A stretch of DNA of 16,160 nucleotides from an uncultured Sutterella sp. Its GTDB lineage: Bacteria; Pseudomonadota; Gammaproteobacteria; Burkholderiales; Burkholderiaceae_F. Below, one piece after another: positions 7,647-15,171 of this stretch (position 1 is its first letter; each line of letters starts with the position of its first letter). The translations under genes and the position numbers were made by a program. The DNA lies in the NCBI GenBank assembly GCA_905202595.1, contig CAJKSP010000047.1, positions 1 through 16,160 of the forward strand, read 5' to 3'. A model generated the notes under the pieces. That model was not told the origin of the DNA, searched no databases, and saw only the letters and a program-made list of their open reading frames with translations.

Positions 7647-8327
7647 CTAGCTTCTTTGAGCCAGAAATTCCTTGGCAGCATTCCAAATGAGGGCGCCGCC
7701 GAATCCCACGAAAAGAACGCCCGCCAGCCCGTCGATCCATCGACCGATGCGGCGGTAGCCGCGCCGCAGCTGCGGCATGCCGAAGAGAAGCGCCACGAAG
7801 GAGAACCAGGCCACGGAGATGAGAATCACCAGCAGAAAGATGCCCCACCGCACCGAATCAGGAATGTCCGGGGCGAGAAACGCCGAAAAGACGCTCCCGA
7901 AGTAAATGACGGCCTTGGGATTGGACAAATTGGTGAAAAGCCCCATGAGAAAGGGATGCCGCATGACTTGACCGGCAGGCTGCGCCGCCTGCGGCTCAGC
8001 CTGGCTCTCAGAAATGGAGGACGGCGCCGAAGGCGCAGGCTTCGAGAGCGCGCTCTTCAGCAGCTGCCAGCCCATCCAGAGCAGATAGAGGCCGCCCAGC
8101 GCGGCGATGCCTCGCTGCAGCCACGGCGCTTTTTCAAACAAGAGCTGCAGGCCGAGAAAGGAGGCGCCTGCCCAGATGACGATGCCGCCGACAATGCCGA
8201 AAACGCCTGCCATGGCTTTGGAGCGGGACTGGCTCACGGCCGTGCGCGTGACGAAGAGAAAATCCGGACCCGGCGACATGACGGCCAGAAGATGAACGAA
8301 GGCAATGGTGATGACGAGAGAAAGCAT
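7647..8327 (-). CDS. LysE/RhtB-family amino acid exporter
   Basis: Inner-membrane exporter of 226 aa, predicted six transmembrane helices, that expels amino acids or similar small metabolites. The family signature is at the N-terminus: AVMSPGPDFLFVTRTA (15-30), then a small-residue-rich second helix (GVFGIVGGIVIW, 41-52). A second conserved stretch, NLSNPKAVIYFGSVF (133-147), matches the repeat half of the fold. A hydrophilic Ala/Pro/Ser-rich loop (about 95-120) separates helices three and four. The ATG at 8327 has GGAG five bases upstream; the frame extends to 8474, but that part is Arg/Gly-rich and not membrane-like. Substrate unknown (Lys, Arg, Thr, homoserine lactone are family options). 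Probably transcribed together with the metallophosphoesterase. Confidence 0.88.
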   Translation of the reverse strand: MLSLVITIAFVHLLAVMSPGPDFLFVTRTAVSQSRSKAMAGVFGIVGGIVIWAGASFLGLQLLFEKAPWLQRGIAALGGLYLLWMGWQLLKSALSKPAPSAPSSISESQAEPQAAQPAGQVMRHPFLMGLFTNLSNPKAVIYFGSVFSAFLAPDIPDSVRWGIFLLVILISVAWFSFVALLFGMPQLRRGYRRIGRWIDGLAGVLFVGFGGALIWNAAKEFLAQRS

Positions 8328-8522
8328 AGGTGCTCCAGTATGCAATGACCTGCGCCCGCCCGGACGCTGAGGAGCCGGACTGCGCGGCAGTGCATTTCTG
8401 AAGAGTACCCCTGCGCCCGCTCTTCTGCCAAAACGTCTCCCCGTCCGCAGCCCCGGCTTCTTCGCGCAGTACACTCGGCAGAGGCAGGCTCAGTTCGGAC
8501 AAAGGAGGCGCCGGCACCCATC

Positions 8523-10448
8523 ATGATCATCTATCGCAATACCAAGCAGGCCTTCATCAGCGATGTGCGAAGCAGCAGCATCGTCGACGAACTGACCGAA
8601 TCCTTCCGCAGGATCCAAGGCTCGCGGCCGGCAGAAAGCGAAGTTCGCGCCTGGTCGAACTCGCTGCAGTTCGTTGCCAATGCGCTCGACGAAAACGAGC
8701 TGCCCTCCGATGCAGGCGTTGCTGTCGAGTACCGAATTCCGGCCACCGCTAAGCGCGTCGACGTTCTTCTCTCCGGCTACGACGGATCCCGCCGGCCCAA
8801 TCTCGTTGTCGTCGAGCTCAAGCAGTGGTCGAAGAGCACGGCAACAAGCAAAGACGGCATCCTTCTGGCCAACCGCTTCGGCGGCAGCGAAACGGAAGGC
8901 GTCCACCCGAGCTATCAGGCCTGGTCGTACGCCGAGCTGCTGCGCGGCTTCAATGCGGCCATTGAGAAGGAATCCATCGAGATCAATCCCTGCGCCTACC
9001 TCCACAATCATGCGGCGGATCCGCTGCGTCAAAGCATCCTCAACCCTTGCTACGACGAATATTTGAAAGCGTCGCCGGTGTTTTTGAAGGGACCGGCGGA
9101 ACAGAAGCGCCTGCAGCGCTTCATTGAGGCGCATATCCGCTTCGGAGACGGCAGCCGCCTCATTGAAGAAGTGGAAAAAGGCGAAATCCGCCCGACCAAG
9201 GAACTCGCCGACGCTGTCTGCTCCATGATGGAAGGCAACGCCGAATTCACGCTGATCGACGAGCAGAAGCTCGTGTACGAATCAGTCCTGGCGCTTGCCC
9301 TTGCGCAGCCCAAACCGGACGAAAAGCACGTCGTCCTGGTTCACGGGGGGCCGGGAACCGGCAAATCGGTCGTCGCTGTCAATCTCCTCGCCGAGCTGGT
9401 GAGCCGTCATCGGCTCAACGCCTGCTATGTCACAAAAAACGCCGCGCCCCGGCAGGTGTATTCGCAAAAGCTCATCGACTTCGGAGCGGCTCGCCGCAAA
9501 GACAAGAAAGGCGCACTCAAAGCGCTGGCGAAGGGCCTCTTCAAAAGTTCGGACTGGGCTTGGGAGGCGAAGGAAAATGCCTACCGCTGTCTTCTCATCG
9601 ACGAAGCCCACCGGCTGCGCCAAAAGAGCGGACTCTATCAAAATCTCGGCGAAAACCAAATTCGCGAACTGATTCATGCCGCCGAAGTCTCCGTCTTCTT
9701 CATCGACGATGCGCAGCAGGTCACGACAAAGGACTTCGGCTCATCGCAGAACATCCTGACGGAAGCTACAGACGCAGGAGCGGTCATTCACGAATTCTCG
9801 CTGCCTTCTCAATTCCGCTGCGGAGGATCGGACGGCTACATCGCCTGGATCGACCACACGCTCGGCATACGCGAGACGGCCAACCAGACGCTCGACGGCA
9901 TCCCCTACGACTTCCGCGTCTTCGATCGCGCAGCCGACATGCGCGACGCGCTTCTCGAACGCCAAAGCCGGGGGCTGCCAGCCCGCATCGTTGCGGGCTA
10001 CTGCTGGAAATGGAATTCAAGCAAGCCCGGGGCGCAGCCCGAACACCGCGACATCGAACTCGACGGCGGCACATTCGCCTTCGACTGGAACTTGAAGGAC
10101 GACGGCGGCCTCTGGCTCGTTCGCGACGAAGGCCTTGAGCGGGTCGGCTGCATCCATACCTGCCAGGGTTTGGAAGTCCCGTACGTCGGCGTCATCATTG
10201 GTCCGGACCTGGTCATCCGAAACGGCATGCCCGTCACGGACTACCGGCAGCGCGCAAGTTCGGACAAAAGCCTGCAGGGCATCAAGACGCTCGCGAAGAC
10301 GAATTCGGAAGAAGCCCAGAAAATCGCCGACCGCATCATCAAAAACACCTACAGAGTGCTGATGACGCGCGGCACCAAAGGCTGCTTCGTCTATTCGCCT
10401 GATGAGGAAACGCGCGAGTGGCTCCGCCGAAAGGCCGGCGTGCGGTGA
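8523..10448 (+). CDS. Nuclease-helicase: PD-(D/E)XK-like domain plus DUF2075 (Schlafen group 3) helicase
   Basis: A 641-aa protein. Residues about 1-200 contain a restriction-like nuclease core: E69, D80 (KRVDVLL) and E98-x-K100 (VVVELKQW), with a later QAWSY helix typical of such folds. Residues about 265-635 form the DUF2075 helicase: Walker A GGPGTGKS (275-282), Walker B LLIDEAHR (357-364), FIDDAQQV (393-400), SQFRCGG (429-435), HTCQGLE (545-551) and YRVLMTRGTKG (610-620). The role is probably cleavage or unwinding of nucleic acid; related nuclease-helicase fusions include phage-defence enzymes, but defence is inferred here. The ATG is 14 bases after AGGAGG (8503-8508), an unusually long gap with no alternative start. 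No partner gene, methylase or toxin is adjacent. It is divergent from the LysE-family gene across 195 bases. Confidence 0.87.
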   Translation: MIIYRNTKQAFISDVRSSSIVDELTESFRRIQGSRPAESEVRAWSNSLQFVANALDENELPSDAGVAVEYRIPATAKRVDVLLSGYDGSRRPNLVVVELKQWSKSTATSKDGILLANRFGGSETEGVHPSYQAWSYAELLRGFNAAIEKESIEINPCAYLHNHAADPLRQSILNPCYDEYLKASPVFLKGPAEQKRLQRFIEAHIRFGDGSRLIEEVEKGEIRPTKELADAVCSMMEGNAEFTLIDEQKLVYESVLALALAQPKPDEKHVVLVHGGPGTGKSVVAVNLLAELVSRHRLNACYVTKNAAPRQVYSQKLIDFGAARRKDKKGALKALAKGLFKSSDWAWEAKENAYRCLLIDEAHRLRQKSGLYQNLGENQIRELIHAAEVSVFFIDDAQQVTTKDFGSSQNILTEATDAGAVIHEFSLPSQFRCGGSDGYIAWIDHTLGIRETANQTLDGIPYDFRVFDRAADMRDALLERQSRGLPARIVAGYCWKWNSSKPGAQPEHRDIELDGGTFAFDWNLKDDGGLWLVRDEGLERVGCIHTCQGLEVPYVGVIIGPDLVIRNGMPVTDYRQRASSDKSLQGIKTLAKTNSEEAQKIADRIIKNTYRVLMTRGTKGCFVYSPDEETREWLRRKAGVR

Positions 10449-10459
10449 CCGCGCCGTGC

Positions 10460-10485
10460 GGCGCTTGAACTGCATCGCGAGCATG
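10460..10485 (-). pseudogene. Remnant of a znuB 3' end behind the helicase gene
   Basis: These 26 bases match 11096-11121, the 3' coding end of the ABC permease gene, at 23 positions by hand count. Read on the minus strand they encode MLAMQFKRR, against MLAMRLKRL in the permease. It sits 12 bases after the helicase stop, the same neighbour order as the decayed helicase copy beside the real permease. Short length leaves room for coincidence. Confidence 0.45.
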
Positions 10486-10975
10486 GCGCGTCAAGCAAGT
10501 CGGGACGATGTTTGTTGATCGGCACACGCCATTCAGCTGCGGCCGCCAAAAGCACAGAATCCCCAAAAGACTGATTCGCAGAACTAGATGCTCCGCAGAG
10601 CAAAGCAAACCGCCACTCAGTCAGTCTGTACAATCCTGTCATCCCAGTGCAGCCGTACCGAGGGCGGCTGCACGATGACGGATTCGGCGTTCGGCAGCGT
10701 TCGCCGAGTCGCATCGCCGCACCGCGGCGATGTTGATAACCCAAGCTGCCAATAGAAAACGGCCGCTCCGTCCTTCAAACAGTAGCGGCCGTTGAGGTAA
10801 AGCGATGACACCTAAATTCAATCGCTTTGCTGCTATGTTAACACGAGTACGCTTCCGATTTCGGTTTGTCGTTCGCCTCTGACGAATGTTTGAGCTGGAA
10901 CTGGATGTTGAAAGCCGCGACTAGCAGCGCGTCATAATCCAACCAGACCCTCGCCGGGCAAGCACGGCGAGGGGA
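10486..10975. other. Non-coding spacer rich in strong hairpins
   Basis: About 490 bases with no supported gene. Successive inverted repeats: 10568-10574 with 10621-10627 enclosing a GCTC/GAGC hairpin; 10647-10655 with 10665-10673 (9 bp, perfect); 10681-10689 with 10702-10710 (one G-U on the plus strand); 10712-10720 with 10724-10732 (9 bp, perfect, 3-base loop); 10758-10767 with 10784-10793 (10 bp, perfect); 10948-10956 with 10965-10973 (9 bp, perfect). The third pairs fully only in plus-strand RNA. The density fits a structured RNA or a decayed mobile element; neither is proven. A 64-codon minus-strand frame (10617-10811, GTG start) overlaps these repeats and is not claimed as a gene. Confidence 0.5.
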
Positions 10976-11089
10976 CGCGATTCACCGCCGAACGGACGTG
11001 CGAACACAAACTTGTGGGGAAGCAGGACGCTCGCGAAGGCAGGTCCGGAAGAGACGCAGCAAATCACCTGCAGCATCATCAAGAACTAG
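10976..11089 (+). pseudogene. Decayed fragment of a second DUF2075 helicase gene
   Basis: Read from 10997, the frame gives 30 residues ending SIIKN and then TAG. It aligns with residues about 577-608 of the intact helicase (RASSDK...RIIKN) with two codons missing. Over 66 aligned bases (11024-11089 against 10284-10349) 48 are identical by hand count, including a 13-base run. There is no start, no upstream helicase motif and no C-terminal 32 codons, so it is a relic, not a gene. Its last bases overlap the 3' end of the minus-strand permease gene. Divergence of about a quarter of positions suggests an old duplication or an older resident copy beside a later arrival. Confidence 0.65.
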
Positions 11090-11924
11090 CCGCGAGGCGC
11101 TTGAGCCGCATCGCCAGCATGACAATCGCGAGCATGGCGACGCTCGCGAGCGCCGTAAAGCCGCCCGGCGCCGCTGAAAGCCAATACGACAGGAGAAGCC
11201 CGGCGATGCCGTCAATCAGACTGAAGGCGATCGATGCCGCAAAAGTCGCCCGAAAGCCCCGGCGAAGCTGGAGCGCGGCCGCCACGGGCATGGCGATCAT
11301 GGAACTCAGGACGAGCACGCCTACGATGCGGATCGAGACGGCCACGGCCGCTGCGACAAGAAGCGCAAAAAGATAGTTCACAAGCTTGACGCGAACGCCC
11401 GCAATGCGAGCCGCCTCTTCGTCAAAGGCGATGTAGAGGAGCTCGCGCCGGAAGCGGAGCACGAGCGCCACGGCTGCAGCAGTAAGCGCCGCTACGAGCG
11501 CAAGGTCGCCGTTCGTCACCGTCAGAACAGAGCCGAAGAGGAATGCATCGGCATTGGCATGCAGCTCGCCCGAGCTGATGAGCGTCACGGCAATGCCCAC
11601 GGAGAGCGCCAGCGCAACGGCAAGAATGAGCTCCGTGTACTTGCGGAAGTACGTTCGGAGCCACTCGACGAAAAGTCCGCAGGCGGACGTAAAGACAAAG
11701 GCGCCGAGCACCGGGTTCCTGCCGACGAAGAGGCCTGCCGCCGCGCCTGCGAGCGAAGCGTGCGCGAGCGTGTCGCCCATGAGCGACCAGCGGCGCAGCA
11801 CGAGAAAGATTCCGATCATCGGACAGAGGATCGACATGCAGAGGCATGCGCCGAGCGCGCGCTGCATGAAGCCGTAGCGAAAGAGAGCCGCCGCGGCGGA
11901 AAGAAAGCCTGCGTCTTCCATCAT
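11079..11924 (-). CDS. znuB: Zinc/manganese ABC transporter permease (ABC-3 family)
   Basis: Inner-membrane permease of 281 aa that, as a dimer with the ATPase, carries Zn2+ or Mn2+ inward. Family marks: FLVLRRWSLMGDTLAHASLAGAAAG (about 40-64), several hydrophobic helices rich in Ala, Val and Leu, the cytoplasmic DEEAARIAGVRV coupling segment (about 168-179), and SIRIVGVLVLSSMIAMPVAAA near 200. The start overlaps the stop of the ATPase gene by four bases (ATGA), a translational-coupling arrangement. Its 3' end overlaps the decayed helicase fragment on the opposite strand, so the last few residues (AASS) may derive from that junction. Zn versus Mn cannot be decided from the permease. Confidence 0.88.
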   Translation of the reverse strand: MMEDAGFLSAAAALFRYGFMQRALGACLCMSILCPMIGIFLVLRRWSLMGDTLAHASLAGAAAGLFVGRNPVLGAFVFTSACGLFVEWLRTYFRKYTELILAVALALSVGIAVTLISSGELHANADAFLFGSVLTVTNGDLALVAALTAAAVALVLRFRRELLYIAFDEEAARIAGVRVKLVNYLFALLVAAAVAVSIRIVGVLVLSSMIAMPVAAALQLRRGFRATFAASIAFSLIDGIAGLLLSYWLSAAPGGFTALASVAMLAIVMLAMRLKRLAASS

Positions 11925-12598
11925 GAAAAGAGCCTCCGGCTGATCGTTTCGCTGGCATAGCGTCGCGGGGCGCAGACGTGCACCTTGCCTGCCGTCACGT
12001 GGAGAATGTCGGTGCTGTTCGCCACAGCCGCCTCGAGGTTGTGCTCGACCGAAACGACGGTGAGGCCGGATTCCTCATTGAGCCGCTTCAGAAGCGCATA
12101 GATTTCCCGCCTGCCCTTGAGGTCCACCCCCGTTGACGGCTCGTCGAGAATCAGCAGATCGGTGCGTCCGAGGAGCGCGCGGGCGATGAGAACTTTCTGC
12201 CGCTCGCCGCCGGAAAGATCGCCGAAGAGCCGAGACTCAAATCCCTTGGCGCCGACGCGAGCAAGCGCCTGCGCAGGCGTCTCCTTCGAGCCGATAAGGC
12301 CGGCATAGGCCCCGAGCGCCTCTTCGACAGTAATCGGGAAGCCCTTGGCATCTGCGCCGCCGCCCTGCGGCACGTAGCCGATGCGGCGAGCCGCAATCCG
12401 CAGCGTCCCGGAAATGGGCTTCAGAAAGCCGAGAATCAGCCGCATGAGCGTCGTCTTCCCGCAGCCGTTGTCGCCTACGACCGACACGTAGGCGCCGCGC
12501 CGGATCTCAGCCGACAGGCCGTCGAGCACCCGCGGTCCGCTCCCATAGCCGAAGGAGAGATCGCGTATCGAAATGATGAAATCGTCAGAAGCCGTCAT
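11921..12598 (-). CDS. znuC: Zinc/manganese ABC transporter ATP-binding protein
   Basis: Cytoplasmic ATPase of 225 aa that powers the permease. Walker A GDNGCGKT (42-49), Q-loop VPQGG (Q78), signature LSGGERQ (128-134), Walker B LLILDEPS (148-155) and switch H186 in SVEHNLE are all intact. First gene of a two-gene unit with the permease, overlapping it by four bases. There is no recognisable Shine-Dalgarno site: the bases before the ATG are almost pure G and C and contain a repeated motif (see 12611-12640), so translation start may be slow or structure-controlled. Divergent from the binding-protein gene, completing a znuABC-type set. Confidence 0.88.
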   Translation of the reverse strand: MTASDDFIISIRDLSFGYGSGPRVLDGLSAEIRRGAYVSVVGDNGCGKTTLMRLILGFLKPISGTLRIAARRIGYVPQGGGADAKGFPITVEEALGAYAGLIGSKETPAQALARVGAKGFESRLFGDLSGGERQKVLIARALLGRTDLLILDEPSTGVDLKGRREIYALLKRLNEESGLTVVSVEHNLEAAVANSTDILHVTAGKVHVCAPRRYASETISRRLFS

Positions 12599-12610
12599 GC
12601 GCCGTCGCGC

Positions 12611-12640
12611 CGCCCGCCGGCGCTCGAGCGCCCGCCGGCG
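12611..12640. repeat. Direct repeat with hairpin potential in the znuC leader
   Basis: CGCCCGCCGGCG occurs at 12611-12622 and again at 12629-12640, separated by CTCGAG. Each copy contains the palindrome CGCCGGCG, and the centre GCGCTCGAGCGC (12620-12631) is also palindromic, so strong alternative hairpins can form 13-42 bases before the ATPase start codon. May influence translation or be simple sequence slippage. Confidence 0.5.
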
Positions 12641-12678
12641 GCTTCAGAACATCAGAGAGTCAGTCGAACAAGAAGAAA

Positions 12679-12714
12679 GCGGCCGAAAATGTGAACAATT
12701 ATCACTTCGGCCGC
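12679..12714. promoter_or_regulatory. Inverted repeat in the znuC-znuA divergent promoter region
   Basis: GCGGCCGAA (12679-12687) and TTCGGCCGC (12706-12714) are perfect inverted copies; inside them GTGA (12691-12694) and TCAC (12702-12705) form a second pair around an AT-rich centre. The inner GAAAATGTGA...TCACTTC has the general look of a Zur/Fur-family operator, and the location between divergent metal-uptake genes fits. It may instead simply be an RNA hairpin. No Zur gene is in the window. Confidence 0.4.
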
Positions 12715-12798
12715 CTTAATCGCGGCGTTCATACTAGCATGCACCGCAGCGTCTGGATGGACCGGACGCCTGTTCTGCACTGCTCCGAGCCCAATGAA

Positions 12799-13770
12799 AT
12801 GACAACGAATCGACCGCCCCTTCCGCTTGAGGCCCTTGCGGCCGCTGCTTCCACCCCGCTCTCCCGCCGAACACTGCTTGCCGGCGCCGCCGCGATTGCC
12901 GGCGGCCTGCTCTTTGCACCGGCAGCTGCGCGAGCGGCCGATGCGCCGCTTGAGGCTGCCGCATCCTTTGAAGCGCCCGCCGCCATCCTGCGCGCCGTGG
13001 CAGGCCCCCGAGCCCGCGTGGCGACGATCATTGCCGCAGGGAGCGAGCCCCACGGCTTCGAGCCTTCGATCCGAGACCTGAAGCGCCTCGCGCATGCCTC
13101 GCTCTTCGTCTGGAACGGCCTCGGCATGGAGCCCTGGGCTGCCGCCGCAGCGAAGGCGTCCGGCAATTCGAAGCTTGTCGCCCGAGCGCTCGCTGAAGGC
13201 ATCGATATCGATGCCGCCTTTCCGAAGCGCACCGAAAAGAGCGCTCAGGACAGCGGGACTGTGCGCGACCCGCACCTCTGGCTCGCGCCTGCAGGCGCTC
13301 GAGTGCTGGCGCGAGCCGCCGCCGAAGCGCTCTCGGCAGCCGATCCCGCCGGCCGCGCGGCTTATGAGGAGAATCTCGCCGCCTTCGAGGCCGAGCTTCA
13401 AAAGCTCTCTCAGCGCTTCGAAGACGAGCTCCAGCACGCGCGCCGCCGCGTCTTCTTCTGCGGACACGCCTCATTTGGCTGGCTCTGCCGGGAATTCGGC
13501 ATCGAGCAGCGCGCCGCCAGCGGCGTCTTCGCCGAAGGCGAGCCTTCGCCGCGACGGCTCGCGCAGCTGATCGACGAATGTCGAGCGCTCGGCGTGAAGA
13601 CCGTCTTTGCTGAAGCTGGCGAAAGCTCTGCGGTGCTCGACACCCTCGCCGAAGAAGCAGACGCCCGCGTCGTGCCCCTCTTCACCATGGAGACGGCTGA
13701 AAACGGACAGCCGTATCTTGATCGGCTTGCCGCCAATCTGAACGCCATCGCCGCCTCGCTCTGTGAATAA
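12799..13770 (+). CDS. znuA: Tat-exported zinc/manganese-binding protein of the ABC transporter
   Basis: Periplasmic solute-binding protein (cluster A-1) that delivers Zn2+ or Mn2+ to the divergent permease/ATPase pair. Counted from the ATG at 12799 it is 323 aa. The N-terminus carries a twin-arginine signal, SRRTLLAGAAAIAGG (22-36), ending near ARA (46). Metal-ligand positions: H85 (EPHGFEPS), H159 (DPHLWL), H223 (GHASFGW). The usual fourth ligand (Asp in a D-S-L-type segment) is not obvious; E298 in FTMETAENGQ is the likely substitute. There is no His-rich loop between the first two ligands as in E. coli ZnuA. Start choice is uncertain: ATGs at 12739 and 12757 and a GTG at 12691 are in frame and none has a good ribosome site; 12799 gives a normal Tat signal length. 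Confidence 0.85.
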   Translation: MTTNRPPLPLEALAAAASTPLSRRTLLAGAAAIAGGLLFAPAAARAADAPLEAAASFEAPAAILRAVAGPRARVATIIAAGSEPHGFEPSIRDLKRLAHASLFVWNGLGMEPWAAAAAKASGNSKLVARALAEGIDIDAAFPKRTEKSAQDSGTVRDPHLWLAPAGARVLARAAAEALSAADPAGRAAYEENLAAFEAELQKLSQRFEDELQHARRRVFFCGHASFGWLCREFGIEQRAASGVFAEGEPSPRRLAQLIDECRALGVKTVFAEAGESSAVLDTLAEEADARVVPLFTMETAENGQPYLDRLAANLNAIAASLCE

Positions 13771-13900
13771 AGCGAAGCGACTCTTCGTACTCTCCGTATT
13801 TTCCCTAGGTTCAAAACGCTGCGCTGCCCATGCCGCCTGCCCGAACGTCTATCTCCCCGGCAAGGCGTGCAAGGTCGGCGTTTGCGAGCATCCTCTGCAT

Positions 13901-13959
13901 TCATCAGGCCGGAACGCGCCCTCAAGCGTCCTGCCTGATGACAGCCTTTAGGGCTTTTT
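13901..13959 (+). terminator. Possible terminator after the metal-binding protein gene
   Basis: TCATCAGGC (13901-13909) pairs with GCCTGATGA (13933-13941). It is followed by a small AGCC/GGCT hairpin (13943-13955) that runs into five T (13955-13959). The loops are long and the final stem short, so efficiency is doubtful. Confidence 0.4.
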
Positions 13960-14151
13960 CTATCTTTTTCATGGATTGAACACATTTTTTTCTATCAAAC
14001 GGATCGGAAAAAGCGATTTTTCATAGATAAGGCTTTCTCATAGACTGCGAATCGATCGAGCGAATCTATTAAAGAGCTTTCGCCGCTCGTTTTCGCCGGA
14101 CTGGCCTGCCGCCGCCGGCAGCTGAGCTCTGCAGAACAGGGAGAAACAACG
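13960..14151 (+). promoter_or_regulatory. AT-rich upstream region of the cytochrome c peroxidase gene
   Basis: About 13955-14040 is clearly lower in GC than its surroundings, with several T-runs, and marks the likely promoter zone. A degenerate FNR-like site may be present at 13985-13998 (TTTTT-N4-ATCAA; only the right half matches TTGAT-N4-ATCAA). FNR/ANR control is common for this peroxidase family, but the match is weak. With 13771-13959 it forms a 381-bp gap; a 62-codon frame within it (13763-13951, GTG) has no family features. Confidence 0.3.
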
Positions 14152-15171
14152 ATGACCAAGTTCCATTTCCGCGCCGCGCTTCTCGCGGCTTCGCTTGCCG
14201 CAGCGGCTGCCGCTGCGCCTGCCGGCGCCGCCGAGCCGGTGGATCCGATCGAGCCTGTCAAGATTGACAACCCCGCGCTTGTCGAGCTCGGCAAGATGCT
14301 CTTCTTTGAGCCGCGCCTGTCCCGATCCGGCTTCATCTCCTGCAACAGCTGCCACAATCTCGCGACCGGAGGCGTCGACAATCTGCAGACCTCGATCGGC
14401 GACCGCTGGGAGAAGGGCCCCATCAATTCGCCGACGGTGCTCAATTCCTTCGGCCAGATCGCGCAGTTCTGGGACGGCCGCGCCAAGACGCTCGCCGAAC
14501 AGGCCGCCGGTCCGATCGCCAATCCGATTGAAATGGCCTCCACCCACGAGCAGGCGGTCAAGGTCATCAGCTCCATTCCGGGCTACGCGCCGTACTTCCA
14601 GAAGGCCTTCGGCGACAGCAAGGTCGACATCGGCCGCATCACGGACGCCATTGCCGAGTTCGAACGCACGCTCGTGACGCCCAATGCGCGCTTCGACAAG
14701 TGGCTCAAGGGCGATCAGCATGCGATCACGGCCGAGGAGCTCAAGGGCTATCAGCTCTTCAAGAGCTCCGGCTGCATGATCTGCCACAACGGCGCGCAGC
14801 TCGGCGGCCAGTCCTTCCAGAAGATGGGCTCGGTGCATCCTTACAAGACGACCAACACGTCTGAAGGCGTGAAGGCGATTTCGGGCCGCGATCAGGACCG
14901 CATGCGCTTCAAGGTGCCGCTCCTGCGCAACGTCGAGCTCACCTATCCGTACTTCCACGACGGGGAAGCAAAGACGCTCGAAGATGCTGTCAACATCATG
15001 GGCGATGTGCAGCTCGGCAAGCGCTACAAGCCGGAGGAAACGGCTCAGATCGTCGCGTTCCTGAAGACGCTCACTGGCGAGCAGCCTAAGATCGAATACC
15101 CGGTTCTGCCGCCGAATGGTCCGGATACGCCGAAGTTTGATCCGTGGGCGAAGAAGGACGCGGCGAAGTAA
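14152..15171 (+). CDS. ccpA: Di-haem cytochrome c peroxidase
   Basis: Periplasmic enzyme that reduces H2O2 to water with electrons from small c-type cytochromes or cupredoxins. AGGGAGA at 14138-14144 precedes the ATG; a Sec signal covers residues 1-27. Two c-haem sites are intact: C64-N-S-C67-H68 (peroxidatic haem domain) and C208-M-I-C211-H212 (electron-transfer haem). M283 (IMGDVQLG) fits the methionine ligand of the second haem. QFWDGRAKTLAEQAAGP (105-121) and E127 (PIEM) match the conserved calcium/active-site region. Odd feature: where Pseudomonas CcpA has a distal His in SIGHKW, this protein has D84 in SIGDRW. Mature size of about 312 residues is normal. It is monocistronic, with a strong terminator at 15210. 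Confidence 0.92.
   Translation: MTKFHFRAALLAASLAAAAAAAPAGAAEPVDPIEPVKIDNPALVELGKMLFFEPRLSRSGFISCNSCHNLATGGVDNLQTSIGDRWEKGPINSPTVLNSFGQIAQFWDGRAKTLAEQAAGPIANPIEMASTHEQAVKVISSIPGYAPYFQKAFGDSKVDIGRITDAIAEFERTLVTPNARFDKWLKGDQHAITAEELKGYQLFKSSGCMICHNGAQLGGQSFQKMGSVHPYKTTNTSEGVKAISGRDQDRMRFKVPLLRNVELTYPYFHDGEAKTLEDAVNIMGDVQLGKRYKPEETAQIVAFLKTLTGEQPKIEYPVLPPNGPDTPKFDPWAKKDAAK

Noticed and set aside
10617..10811. 64-codon minus-strand frame (GTG start) in the hairpin-rich spacer
   Set aside because: Composition is plausible for coding, but it overlaps several perfect inverted repeats, another frame is open over the same bases, the ribosome site is weak and no family is recognised.
10560..10975. Integron attC array or CRISPR-like repeats
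   Set aside because: The inverted repeats differ from each other in sequence and spacing, no integrase or cas gene is present, and no regular repeat unit exists.
13763..13951. 62-codon frame overlapping the end of the metal-binding protein gene
   Set aside because: GTG start within the upstream gene, no domain, and it runs into the probable terminator.
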